From: Bacillus sp. SA1-12
GTDB lineage: Bacteria > Bacillota > Bacilli > Bacillales > Bacillaceae
Reading direction: 5' to 3'
Length of the DNA stretch: 64,000 nt
Assembly: GCF_000981385.1 (NCBI RefSeq)
Contig: NZ_LATZ01000119.1
Location: forward strand, 434,001 to 498,000
The notes under the pieces were generated by a model. The model did not search any database. It saw only the letters and a list, made by a program, of their open reading frames with translations, and was not told where the DNA came from. Made by a program: the position numbers and the translations under genes. The first letter of the stretch is position 1. Each line of letters begins with the position of its first letter. Of the stretch, positions 16,943-25,254 are shown piece by piece.

Positions 16943-17572
16943 GTGAAGTTAGTTATTTCATTTGGCCACGGTAAATATGTGAGTGGAGCCAATTCATATA
17001 TTAATGAAGTCACTGAAGCGAGAAGAATTGTAAGTAGAGTTGTTAATTATTTAGAAAAATTAGGTTGCACAGTGTATGAATTTCATGACAATACTACGAA
17101 GACACAAAATGAGAACATTCAGTCCATCATAAGATATCATAACAGTAAGATCCGCGATTTAGATGTTTCTATCCACCTTAATGCCGCAAGTAAAACAAAT
17201 GATCCCCGAGGTGTTGAGGTTCTTTATGTTTCAGAAAATGGAAGAAAAATTGCTAAAAAAGTGTCTGATGCTATCGCAAAAGTAAGTGGATTGAAAAATC
17301 GAGGGGCTAAAAAAAGAACGCATCTTGGATTCTTGAAAGGTACAGAAAAACCGGCAATTCTCATTGAAGTTTGTTTTGTTGATTCAAAGGCAGATGTTGT
17401 AATTTACAAAAGTAAGTTCAATGAAATTTGCAAAGCTATTGCTGAATCAATCTCAGGCAAGAAATTACCTGAACCAAAACCTAATCCAGGAGTAAGCGTG
17501 CAAATTAGAACAGGCGGTTTATCACCCGAAATGGTTGCTGAAATCGGCAAGTATTTTGATGATAAAAAATAG
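16943..17572 (+). CDS. N-acetylmuramoyl-L-alanine amidase (Amidase_3), C-terminus cut by a nonsense codon
   Basis: Prophage endolysin that cleaves the amide bond between muramic acid and the stem peptide. The Zn ligands and catalytic residues of Amidase_3 are visible: FGHG at the start, IHLNAAS (about 84-90) and AILIEVCFVDS. The C-terminus has a repeat QIRTGGLSPEM. After TAG at 17570 the frame continues to 17701 with a second repeat, ALTGGLSPEMRQEFEEW. So the ancestral protein was 43 residues longer and the wall-binding tail is truncated. GTG at 16943 is preferred because GGAG lies upstream and the fold begins at KLVISFGHG. Confidence 0.85.
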   Translation: MKLVISFGHGKYVSGANSYINEVTEARRIVSRVVNYLEKLGCTVYEFHDNTTKTQNENIQSIIRYHNSKIRDLDVSIHLNAASKTNDPRGVEVLYVSENGRKIAKKVSDAIAKVSGLKNRGAKKRTHLGFLKGTEKPAILIEVCFVDSKADVVIYKSKFNEICKAIAESISGKKLPEPKPNPGVSVQIRTGGLSPEMVAEIGKYFDDKK

Positions 17573-17705
17573 TGGGCGCAAATTCAATATACAAGTGATG
17601 GGGCAAACCCTACAGCCTTAACGGGTGGATTATCTCCAGAAATGAGACAAGAATTTGAAGAATGGTTAAAAGAGCATAATTGGTGGTACAAATTAGTTTA
17701 ACGTA

Positions 17706-17734
17706 AAAGCCCCTCCAAACTAGCATGGGGCTTT
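17706..17734 (+). terminator. terminator after the amidase
   Basis: Eight-base-pair stem AAAGCCCC/GGGGCTTT with a 13-nt loop, just after the ancestral stop; the U-tract is weak. Confidence 0.65.
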
Positions 17735-17962
17735 ACTTATTCAGACTTTATTTCTTCAATTATTCTAATGATTCATAACAATAACAAATACATCATTATA
17801 AGAAATAATATTGTTCTCAGCTATGATTTGCAGATAAATCTCATTTGAAAATATTTTGATTTATTAAAAATGAATTTTTTAACCATAATACCTGTCCAAA
17901 CTATCTCCTTCTATTTTTCATAAAATGTATTGAATGGAATAAATGTGAAGGGGGGACATTTA

Positions 17963-18199
17963 ATGTGTAGTTGGGATTCTAGTAAGAAGAAAGACAGTTG
18001 GAATTTCAGTAAGAAGAAAGATAGTTGTGATTCTAGTAATAAGAAAGACAGTTGGGATTTCAGTAAAAAGAAAGATAGTTGTGATTCTTGTAAGAAGAAA
18101 GACAGTTGGGATCTTAGTATGAAGAAAGAATGTTTTGCTTCTTGTAAGAAGAAAGATAAGAAAAAGGAACCTTGGTATAACTACTGGTACAATTGGTAA
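17963..18199 (+). CDS. Trp/Cys nonapeptide-repeat protein, unknown function
   Basis: 78 residues with a strong ribosome site (AAGGGGGG). Seven 9-residue units of the form S-(W/C)-(D/N)-x-(S/C)-K-K-K-D follow one another, with Trp and Cys alternating from unit two on. The C-terminus is the aromatic PWYNYWYNW. No signal peptide. The DNA repeat has a 27-bp period. High Lys/Cys/Trp content and an aromatic tail suggest a cross-linked structural (for example spore coat) protein, but this is inference. It has its own terminator. Confidence 0.65.
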   Translation: MCSWDSSKKKDSWNFSKKKDSCDSSNKKDSWDFSKKKDSCDSCKKKDSWDLSMKKECFASCKKKDKKKEPWYNYWYNW

Positions 18200-18250
18200 A
18201 TCTTCTAGTAACGTTCTATCAAATAATCTAAACTAATAAGGTCACATTAG

Positions 18251-18282
18251 GGTTAACCAGTTCTTACTGGTTAACCTTTTTT
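18251..18282 (+). terminator. terminator of the nonapeptide-repeat gene
   Basis: Perfect 10-bp stem GGTTAACCAG/CTGGTTAACC, 6-nt loop, TTTTTT tail. Confidence 0.92.
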
Positions 18283-18304
18283 GTATAGGAAAGCTAGTTT
18301 TCTT

Positions 18305-18780
18305 AACTTGATGATAGGGATTTACCAGGATGTATAGATACTGAATTGGATTACTGGTGTATGATGATCCAGGACTCCTATATCTTAGGAATTTCAAGTG
18401 CTACTCCTAGTGTCCATGGAAATAGTGGAGAAATGCGATGGAAAGATAAATTCGTTACTGATGAATGGGGAAGAATCCAACAGCATGAGGTAACAATTCC
18501 TGCTCAAAATAGATGAAGAAGGGAAGGTTATTACTCCAAAATACAAAGAAATACAGTGGAAGGTTAACCCCGATTGGAATCCGGAAAGAGAATATATATC
18601 TAGACTGAAGCGACCGGAGTGGGTTGCCATTGGGTTACAAGGTTAAATCTTAGTTATGGCACATGTCAACCAGGAGGTTACTGTAGTCCTAATGATGAAG
18701 GGATTGCCACAGCTGCAGAGACAGGCTACCGCGTTATGAAACGTACCGGGCCGAATCAAGTATTAGTGTTGATTAAATAA
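18305..18780 (+). pseudogene. remnant of a phage tail spike with peptidase G2 (IMC) domain
   Basis: The pieces YILGISSATPSVHGNSGEMR, KDKFVTDEWGRIQQHEVTIP, EYISRLKRPEWVAIGLQG and GYRVMKRTGPNQVLVLIK lie in order but in shifting frames. They match the C-terminal intramolecular-chaperone autoprotease (Peptidase_G2) of Bacillus phage tail spikes. The N-terminal spike is missing, so this is a fragment with at least two frameshifts. Confidence 0.72.
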
Positions 18781-18786
18781 GTAACA

Positions 18787-18990
18787 TCAAAGATTAATAA
18801 TTGATATCATAACTAAAGAAGCCCTTCCTACTAGAAGGGCTTTATTAGTTAATTTGTCTTCTATTATCAAATTTAATGTAATGGAATCAAAAGGAGTAAC
18901 ACGCTCTATTTCTTCAACAGTCATTTTTTCTTCAAAATAATGCTTTGAAATAAGTGCTGTTTCAGCTTCAGTTAAGAATGTATTTACTAT
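18787..18990 (-). pseudogene. small ORF with a lost start codon
   Basis: Frame VNTFLTEAETALISKHYFEE, then MTVEEIERVTPFDSITLNL. GGGAGGG sits at the right distance, but the expected start reads ATA. Composition is clearly coding-like. Overlaps the plus-strand terminator at 18819. Family not recognised. Confidence 0.3.
18819..18847 (+). terminator. terminator after the tail-spike remnant
   Basis: AAGCCCTTC/GAAGGGCTT, 6-nt loop, then TATT; the stem works on both strands. Confidence 0.7.
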
Positions 18991-19345
18991 AAATAAACCC
19001 TCCCATTAACATTTGTCCTAAGTAAATTAGATCATAAGAGAATGAAGTTATTTTTATTTAATTATAAATATTTTGTAATTATTTAACTTTAATCCTATTT
19101 GCAATCAAGTTATTGTCTTTGTCCCTCACTATAGTAACGCGTCTTTTTGTATAGGGCCAGATTCTTAAATAAGAGAAGGGGTGATTAGAAAGTGAATCGC
19201 AGTTCTAAGTAATTCAATTAACGGACAGCTAACTGAAGAAGGATATTATCTTAATGATCAAGAATTAAAAGATAAATACTAGTAACTTCTTACATATGTA
19301 ATAGTAATTCTTTTTTCTGAATAGAAAAGAAATGGAGGAAGAAAG
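18991..19345. other. intergenic stretch with one broken mini-ORF
   Basis: A GTG after AGAAGGGG opens NRSSK and stops at once. One base over, the frame reads SNSINGQLTEEGYYLNDQEL and stops near 19281. It is probably a decayed small gene; nothing else is recognisable. Confidence 0.3.
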
Positions 19346-20086
19346 ATGATAGAGATTGAAGGGCAGGAAAATGAACAGATAGGTTTGGTATTTATTCAAG
19401 GTGCAGGCTTAGAAAGCCGTATTTGGGAACCAGTTGTATCAGAAATGAAAAGTCCCTTTTTACTAATTAATTTTCCTGAACGAGAAGGTGAGAACAGATT
19501 GCGGCAAAGTTTGACTCTTCAAGATTACAATGTTTATATAAAGCGACAAATTAAAGCTTGGAAAGTCAGAAAATTTGTTATTGTAGCACATTCTTTGGGG
19601 GGTGTCCTTGCTCTTAAAATTGCTAATGATCTGTCTGAGAGTCTGGTTGGCTTTATTGCAATTGGGGCGACTATTCCTAAAAATGGGGGATCATTCCTCT
19701 CAACTTTTCCATTTGCAAAACGTTTATTGATGAATGTACTTTTACGTGTATTTGGTACGCGACCACCTGAGTCAGCTATTCGTAAGGGACTTTGTAATGA
19801 TCTTTCACCTGAGCGAGCAAACGAAGTAGTACGTGGTTTTATACCAGAGTCAATTCATATTTATACAGATCGAACAAAAGCAATCGTTCCAACAAATGTA
19901 CCCAAGCTTTATATAAAGTTAGCAAAAGATCAAGAAATGAGTCTGTCCCAACAAGATAAAATGATCTCCAATCTTGCTCCACAGAAAATCGAAATACTAG
20001 AAACAGGTCATTTGCCCATGCTCATTAAACCTAACGAATTAAGGAATTCACTAAATGCATTTCTTGCTCAATGGGAACCCCATTAA
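19346..20086 (+). CDS. alpha/beta hydrolase
   Basis: 246 residues. FIQGAGLESRIWEPVVSEM forms the oxyanion region and VAHSLGGVLA (about 80-89) is the nucleophile elbow with Ser. GHLPMLIKPNEL near the C-terminus holds the catalytic His, and LYIKLAKDQEMS lies near the acid. TGGAGG precedes the ATG. Substrate unknown; such enzymes hydrolyse esters or amides. Single gene. Confidence 0.87.
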   Translation: MIEIEGQENEQIGLVFIQGAGLESRIWEPVVSEMKSPFLLINFPEREGENRLRQSLTLQDYNVYIKRQIKAWKVRKFVIVAHSLGGVLALKIANDLSESLVGFIAIGATIPKNGGSFLSTFPFAKRLLMNVLLRVFGTRPPESAIRKGLCNDLSPERANEVVRGFIPESIHIYTDRTKAIVPTNVPKLYIKLAKDQEMSLSQQDKMISNLAPQKIEILETGHLPMLIKPNELRNSLNAFLAQWEPH

Positions 20087-20172
20087 AGGGCGCTTTTCTT
20101 GAGTCACGCCATTGGTGGGACCCCTTCTTCGTCTGAAAATGTCGTTTTTAATGCGACTTCCTATCTGGAGGT

Positions 20173-20586
20173 TCATTTATACTGCCCGATAGAAATATTG
20201 ATTTTATAATGGCCGTAGACCAGAATCTCATCCAGCAGCTTGGACAGCTGATTTTGGTCAGGTACCTGGGCTTTTAAAATAAAACACGGCTCCCCGCTGA
20301 CACGGTGAGCTTCTTTAATTTCATCTCGCTCCTGAATAAATTCCTGGAACTTCTTATGCCTGTAATCCTTCATCTTAACGATAATAAAAATGCAGTAAAT
20401 GTTCCCCAGCAATTTTTCGTTCAGCCGGACCGTATACCCCTCTATGACCCCTATTTCCTCCAAACGCTGAATTCGATTTGATACAGCCACACCAGACAGA
20501 TGGACAAGCTGCCCGATCTGTTTCCATTGCATTCTTGAGTTGCTTTGTAAACAGCGTATGATCTCCATATCGATGTGATCAATCAT
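20173..20586 (-). CDS. Lrp/AsnC-family transcriptional regulator
   Basis: About 137 residues. DMEIIRCLQSNSRMQWKQIG, then SGVAVSNRIQRLEEIGVIEG, form the AsnC-type helix-turn-helix. The rest is a RAM (ligand/oligomer) domain ending LDEILVYGHYKINISIG. AAAGGA precedes the ATG at 20586. Upstream in-frame codons repeat YFSDERM twice because of a 21-bp tandem duplication (20593-20634), so the long start is unlikely. Members bind amino acids and control local genes; the target is not evident. Confidence 0.82.
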   Translation of the reverse strand: MIDHIDMEIIRCLQSNSRMQWKQIGQLVHLSGVAVSNRIQRLEEIGVIEGYTVRLNEKLLGNIYCIFIIVKMKDYRHKKFQEFIQERDEIKEAHRVSGEPCFILKAQVPDQNQLSKLLDEILVYGHYKINISIGQYK

Positions 20587-20796
20587 GTCAATCATCCTTT
20601 CATCGCTAAAGTACATCCTTTCATCACTAAAGTAAATGGGAGCAAACTCTTTCACCAATGTATGTAAAAGAAAAGGTACACATATTAGAATAATGATTAA
20701 CCGGTTGTAGTTTTAGCGTACGTTTTTTCCGAAATGTTGTCTGTTTCCCTTTTTACGGTCAAAGTATCTAAATCTAAATAATTAGGAGTGGAGAAT

Positions 20797-21417
20797 TTGG
20801 TAGTAAAAAAACTTTGTCTTTCAGCAATATGTTTTCTTTTCGTTTTGATGGTAATGGTACCAGCGACATATGCAGCAGAAAAAGATTATACAATTGAATC
20901 GTTCCACTATTTAACTGTAGATGGAAAAGATATGAATTCCATGGCCACAGTAAATAACAATTCCAACAAAGACATAAAAATAACCATGGTTCTGCCTAAA
21001 CAGAATAAAAAAGGCGATTGGTTAGCGTATGGATTTACGAGCAGAGAAACTTTGCAGGCATTTATCAAAAAAGATAAACAAAGACAGAAACTTCAAAACA
21101 GAGTCGCGCAAAACGAAATCGGGATCATGGCCAGCGGTCCTTGTTGTACCGATTTCTATGAGGGTAAATATCAAACTGGATATTATATTTATTGGAGATA
21201 CGGGTTTACAAACTTGCCTTCCAGCTGGAATGACAGAATTTCCTCCTTAAGTACAGCGTCACCTTCTTATAGCTATTCGACGACGCTATGGGAGCATACT
21301 TCATATCATGGGTATGGAAGAGGAGTTTTATTTAGACACTCTGATTGGTATGGTAAAACTGCTAATATGGCTTCGGATTGGGACAACAAAGCTTCGGCAA
21401 TCGAAATCAAATATTAA
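20797..21417 (+). CDS. secreted beta/gamma-crystallin-like protein
   Basis: About 206 residues from a TTG behind AGGAG. A signal peptide (hydrophobic AICFLFVLMVMVPATYA, cleavage before AEKDY) shows export. The C-terminus LWEHTSYHGYGRGVLFRHSD, followed by DWDNKASAIEIKY, has the LxEHxxYxG and W/DNxxSS-type strands of beta/gamma-crystallin or I36-inhibitor folds. ASGPCCTDFY carries a vicinal cysteine pair. Function unknown; monocistronic with its own terminator. Confidence 0.65.
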   Translation: MVVKKLCLSAICFLFVLMVMVPATYAAEKDYTIESFHYLTVDGKDMNSMATVNNNSNKDIKITMVLPKQNKKGDWLAYGFTSRETLQAFIKKDKQRQKLQNRVAQNEIGIMASGPCCTDFYEGKYQTGYYIYWRYGFTNLPSSWNDRISSLSTASPSYSYSTTLWEHTSYHGYGRGVLFRHSDWYGKTANMASDWDNKASAIEIKY

Positions 21418-21428
21418 CGAGAGTTTTA

Positions 21429-21480
21429 AATCACTATTCTCTCATCGATTTAGAAGGAATGGGAGAATAGTGATTTTTTT
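21429..21480 (+). terminator. terminator of the crystallin-like gene
   Basis: Thirteen-base-pair stem AATCACTATTCTC/GAGAATAGTGATT followed by TTTTTTT. Confidence 0.92.
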
Positions 21481-21657
21481 GTAAATTTCGTCGCAACTTT
21501 CACCCTGGCACAAGCCGTCTTTGACTTTAGGTGAATTAAAGAATCTTCGATTGAATATCCTTTTTCAATACCGATAACATCGCTTATAAGTATAATAGAA
21601 TTAGAAAAAAATGGAATGGTTAAATATTCCTTATTTTCGGGCAATTGAATAAGCAAC

Positions 21658-21689
21658 AAAAAAGAATCTACGTTTGAAGATTCTTTTTT
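21658..21689. terminator. bidirectional terminator
   Basis: AAAAAAGAATCT/AGATTCTTTTTT, symmetric, with U-tracts on both strands. It could end the small coiled-coil gene at 21783 on the minus strand. Confidence 0.8.
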
Positions 21690-21754
21690 ATTACTGATAA
21701 AGCCTCATTATGTAAACTAAATTTTTATAAAGTATTCATGTGGTATTTTGTGAT

Positions 21755-22210
21755 AAGGAATATAGAAGAGATTTTTGTGGTTTTAGTTGCAATCCATATA
21801 GGATACATTTAAGTATGTATATTTGTCATATTTATCTATACTTTTATTTATTAAATGAAGTGATTCTATTGTTTCTTTTATTTCTTCTACAAGCTGAACT
21901 AACATTTGAACCATTTCTTCAATTTTACGTAGATCTATCATTCCTAAACCGCCTTACAACCTAGTCACTTTATGGCAACGATTCATTTGCTCTTATTTAA
22001 AATTTTAACTTAATTTAAATTTTTTTCACCGAAAATAATTCAAATTCCATATGCGTGATAGCGCAAAATAAACGAAATGGACCAATATATTTACCTTTAA
22101 AGAATTCACACAAGAAGGTGTAAAACTTTTATTTAAGTAACAAATTAAAATAGTAGAGACAATAATAAACTTTATATTAAATAAGTAAGAATTAGACTTA
22201 GTTTAATAAT
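21755..22210 (-). repeat. duplicated module, copy 1
   Basis: About 450 bp, including the coiled-coil gene and some 250 bp of its upstream region, recurs at 25255-25695. Near-identical blocks (for example CACTTTATGGCAA, TTTTTTTCACCGAAAATAAT, GCGCAAAATAAACGAAAT) alternate with diverged parts. This is the pattern of an old duplication with a conserved control region. Confidence 0.7.
21783..21941 (-). CDS. small coiled-coil protein, copy 1
   Basis: 52 residues: MIDLRKIEEMVQMLVQLVEE, then IKETIESLHLINKSIDKYDK, ending YTYLNVSYMDCN. It is one long amphipathic helix. GGCGG precedes the ATG. A sister gene at 25296 is nearly identical over 47 residues. No family recognised; the heptad pattern suggests a dimer or a partner-binding peptide. 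Confidence 0.6.
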   Translation of the reverse strand: MIDLRKIEEMVQMLVQLVEEIKETIESLHLINKSIDKYDKYTYLNVSYMDCN

Positions 22211-22327
22211 ACATAGTCCTATGTCCACTACTGAGCACCTCATCAACTGTCAGGATTCTTTAGAAAACAAAAACGTTGATAAAACAATGATATATGATCC
22301 TACATAATTGATAAGAAACACAAAGTA

Positions 22328-22366
22328 ACGCCAAATCCTTGATAGATATAGGTTTGGTGTTTTTGT
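22328..22366 (+). terminator. orphan plus-strand terminator
   Basis: ACGCCAAA/TTTGGTGT (one G-U) extended by CC/GG, then TTTTTG. No gene precedes it on this strand, so an untranslated RNA or a lost gene is possible. Confidence 0.5.
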
Positions 22367-22558
22367 TTTCTTCTTAAAATTGACTTTATATTAACTTACT
22401 AATGGTCAAACGCATTTCAAATTGAATATTACATAAATGAATATGAGTGAAGTGAGGGTGAATTAAAAGATCTTTACGGAGCATTTTAGAAATATTTGCA
22501 CAAATAGGAGTAGAAACAAGCGATGTTATTACAATATCTAGTCAAGGGAGAGGATCAA

Positions 22559-23122
22559 ATGACTAAATTAGTAATAAAAATTAAAAAACAATGGGTTGTA
22601 GCTTTTGTAGCATTTGAGTTGTTATGTTCAATTTTTATACCTCAAGCCGATGCAACTACTTCTTCGATAATCAATACAAATACATCACAAAACACATCTT
22701 CTTATTTGTTACAAACTTCTAAAGGTAATGAGAAAGGCATTACAACATTTGCCACAACGGGATTACCTTGGTACTTTTCCTATGCATTTGATTCAAATTT
22801 AGATGGAGCTACTAAATTTTATTATGATTCCAGAAAAGGTCGATTAAATATATACATGTCTTCTAGAATTCCATATCTCGACTATGGGGATTATGGTTAT
22901 TCAGGGGACTTTAAAGTAACCTTAATGAAGATTGATCTAATAAATGGTTATAGTTATGCGGTTAGCCATGCAGGTTACCTGCGAAATAAACTAAAATCAG
23001 TTACTTTTACTTATCAATATAGTGGAGCACGATTATCTTCTGGTTATTATTGGTTAAAATTCTCAAATCCAAAACCACATCATTATATAACCGGAAGTGG
23101 AAAAGCTTATTATGTAAATTAA
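22559..23122 (+). CDS. secreted protein of unknown function
   Basis: About 187 residues. ATG at 22559 after AAGGGAGAGG. A signal peptide (WVVAFVAFELLCSIFIPQADA) is followed by a Ser/Thr/Asn-rich spacer. A Tyr-rich beta domain comes next (WYFSYAFDSNLDGATKFYYD; YLDYGDYGYSGDFKV). The next gene, now broken, encodes a protein of similar length and build. No family recognised. Confidence 0.6.
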   Translation: MTKLVIKIKKQWVVAFVAFELLCSIFIPQADATTSSIINTNTSQNTSSYLLQTSKGNEKGITTFATTGLPWYFSYAFDSNLDGATKFYYDSRKGRLNIYMSSRIPYLDYGDYGYSGDFKVTLMKIDLINGYSYAVSHAGYLRNKLKSVTFTYQYSGARLSSGYYWLKFSNPKPHHYITGSGKAYYVN

Positions 23123-23178
23123 AATAAAATTTACTGCAATATAACTTTAATGTTGCTAAATCAAATGGAGGAGAAAAA

Positions 23179-23668
23179 ATGACATTATCTAAAAAGGTTA
23201 ATAGAAAATGGCTATTACCGTTTATTTTATTGTGTTCTTTAGTTCTATCCATACTTCCATCAAAAAGTGCATTAGCAGGAACTTTAGGACCAGGATTCGG
23301 AGAAGCTACTTATGGTGGAACTTTTTATAGCCTTTGTAACTGAAGATGGAGAGTTTGATGGGGCAGCTTGGGTTCTTAATACGGGACAGAATATAATGAT
23401 ACGATAAGTCGATTTATATTCAATAAACAAGAACTCTGGATATAAGAAGCCAATTTATAGTAATCCATCGATGTTACGGGTACGTCTATGTAATGAATCT
23501 ACTGGAAGTTGTACAGTATATAAGTTTTTTTACTGGGGATCATTTAAGGGAACATCTGGTTATTTTGCTTCATTTACAAATATGAAAGCTGGAAATTATC
23601 AGATAGATATTATAGATACATGGCCTAGTTATAGATTTAGCGGACAGTTACACGAAACTTATTATTGA
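23179..23668 (+). pseudogene. frameshifted secreted protein, partner of the gene at 22559
   Basis: ATG after TGGAGG. Signal peptide WLLPFILLCSLVLSILPSKS then ALAG. The frame breaks near 23325 and again near 23400, after which it reads YSINKNSGYKKPIYSNPSML and GSFKGTSGYFASFTNMKAGN to the stop. Similar exported beta-rich build as its neighbour 57 bp upstream, so the two probably form an operon. Confidence 0.6.
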
Positions 23669-23685
23669 TGTAATTCATACTATTT

Positions 23686-23717
23686 AGCCCCCTTTGATAA
23701 GGTGGCTTTTTTATTTT
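23686..23717 (+). terminator. terminator of the secreted-protein pair
   Basis: AGCCCCCTT/AAGGTGGCT with one mismatch and a 4-nt loop, then TTTTTATTTT. Confidence 0.82.
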
Positions 23718-24049
23718 CATAAATGTGTTCTAACCTTAATATTGAACCTAACCAAAAGTTAGTCCCATTGTAGAAAATCCCACGGTTGAAAAGTGATAAA
23801 GTTAAATGATCTGAAATTCATTCAATGTAATTAAACCTCTATTTTATTACATTCATATTTTCATAAAGGGATAGTAAACCTTTGAATGACTAATTCCAAA
23901 GGTTTTATTCCTATAACATCTGATTATGTGAATTTATTTGAAGGTCATGCGTATTTCACATGTATAGTTACTTTTCATGCAGTAACTCTATCACTTAACC
24001 GTATAGGTAGGAGCAATGCTCTAGATAGAAACTAGTACTATCTTTACCC

Positions 24050-24095
24050 AAAAAAGAACGTCGTTTTCTTAATTTGTAAGAACGCGACGTTCTTC
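24050..24095 (-). terminator. terminator of the YheC/D-like gene (repeat copy 1)
   Basis: AAGAACGTCG/CGACGTTCTT with a TTTTTT tail on the minus strand. A near-identical 44-bp copy lies on the other side of the gene at 24984. Confidence 0.85.
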
Positions 24096-24126
24096 TTTGG
24101 GATTTAATCATTGTTTACTTATAAAA

Positions 24127-24864
24127 CTATCTTTTTTTGTAGTTTTTAATCGTTTCATACGAGCCGTCATTCAATAATTTAAACATTGATATAGCAGGAG
24201 TCAAGTTCGCTTCTATGATCCAAACCTTACCTACCTGGTCAATTCCTAGATCGATTCCATAAACCCGTTTTTTTCTATAATACTTTGCTAATTGATTAGC
24301 AATTAATATTGATACCTGATCTATATTGGCTATAATATCCGATATTTGCTTATTATTTATCGCTGAACTTTCAATAGCATCTTCAATTGATAATATGTCC
24401 TTTGCTACATTCGTAACAACATAGTTATTGGCTGCTACCTTTGCAAGTTTACCAGTAATAACCCATTTTGATGAATGTTTCTTGCGTTGAACCATTACCC
24501 GAATATCAAATGGATTATTTTTAATCCTTGCAAGAGGAATCCGTTTTTGAACAATATAACTCTGGCTTTTTTGGGGGAAGTGATTCTCCTTTAAGTAATC
24601 ATAAATATCCTCTTTTCCATCTATCATTATTTTTCGATCATCAATATAAAGTTCGAAGTCTACATCGTTTAACTTTGTAATTTGAATAATTCCTTTTCCT
24701 TGATAACCAAAGCAAGGCTTTACCATAATTTGATTATACTTATCTAACATATTAGTTAAGGAATTTCTATTTAAATATTGAGTATCAGGCAGAAATGAAG
24801 AAAGTCTTGGTTCTTTTGACATCATTTTATATTTAGTCCATTTTCCAGTAGAAACACGCCTCAT
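24127..24864 (-). CDS. YheC/YheD-family ATP-grasp protein (spore coat-associated)
   Basis: About 245 residues. KWTKYKMMSKEPRLSSFLPD at the N-terminus is the family signature. The ATP-grasp parts are VKPCFGYQGKGIIQI (lysine and glycine loop), NPFDIRVMVQRKKHSSKWVI and GIDLGIDQVGKVWIIEANLT (metal-binding Asp/Glu/Asn). AAGGGGATGTAGG before the ATG at 24864 fixes the start. Family members are made in the mother cell and associate with the spore coat; the ligated substrate is unknown. Near-identical hairpins bracket the gene. Confidence 0.85.
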   Translation of the reverse strand: MRRVSTGKWTKYKMMSKEPRLSSFLPDTQYLNRNSLTNMLDKYNQIMVKPCFGYQGKGIIQITKLNDVDFELYIDDRKIMIDGKEDIYDYLKENHFPQKSQSYIVQKRIPLARIKNNPFDIRVMVQRKKHSSKWVITGKLAKVAANNYVVTNVAKDILSIEDAIESSAINNKQISDIIANIDQVSILIANQLAKYYRKKRVYGIDLGIDQVGKVWIIEANLTPAISMFKLLNDGSYETIKNYKKR

Positions 24865-24983
24865 CCTACATCCCCTTTTTAAAAAATTTATCAGCATAAT
24901 CCTTTTTATATTATATTTTGAAAAAGTAAAATTTCTTGTACCAATTAATAAATTGGATAGATTGTATGAAAAAAACGTCATAC

Positions 24984-25027
24984 AAAAAAGAACGTCGTTT
25001 TCTTAATTAGTAAGAAAGCGACGTTCT
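24984..25027 (-). repeat. second copy of the AAGAACGTCG hairpin
   Basis: Same sequence as the terminator at 24050, with two substitutions in the loop. It lies upstream of the YheC/D-like gene, where a terminator would isolate it from the coiled-coil gene at 25296. Confidence 0.7.
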
Positions 25028-25254
25028 CTTTTGCGATTTTTAAATTTTTAGCAACATCGTTTGTTGTACAATATCCCTTCATTCTGCTCATTTTAGACAA
25101 AAAAACGTATGTCTTTTTAATCAATTGTATAAAAACCGAGGCAAAAGAATCAAACCGTCCCTGTGTTTCCTTAGCGCAGCATTAAACGGTTTTCATATCT
25201 TAATTACGGAAATGTTAACTAGTTTTGTATAGAATATTCATGTAGTGTGATAGG

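Noticed and set aside
21450-21659. 69-codon minus-strand ORF (LLIQLPENKEYLTIPFFSNS on)
   Set aside because: Its TTG start lies inside a bidirectional terminator, there is no ribosome site, and the end runs through the 13-bp terminator of the neighbouring gene. Composition looks protein-like, so it may be an old remnant.
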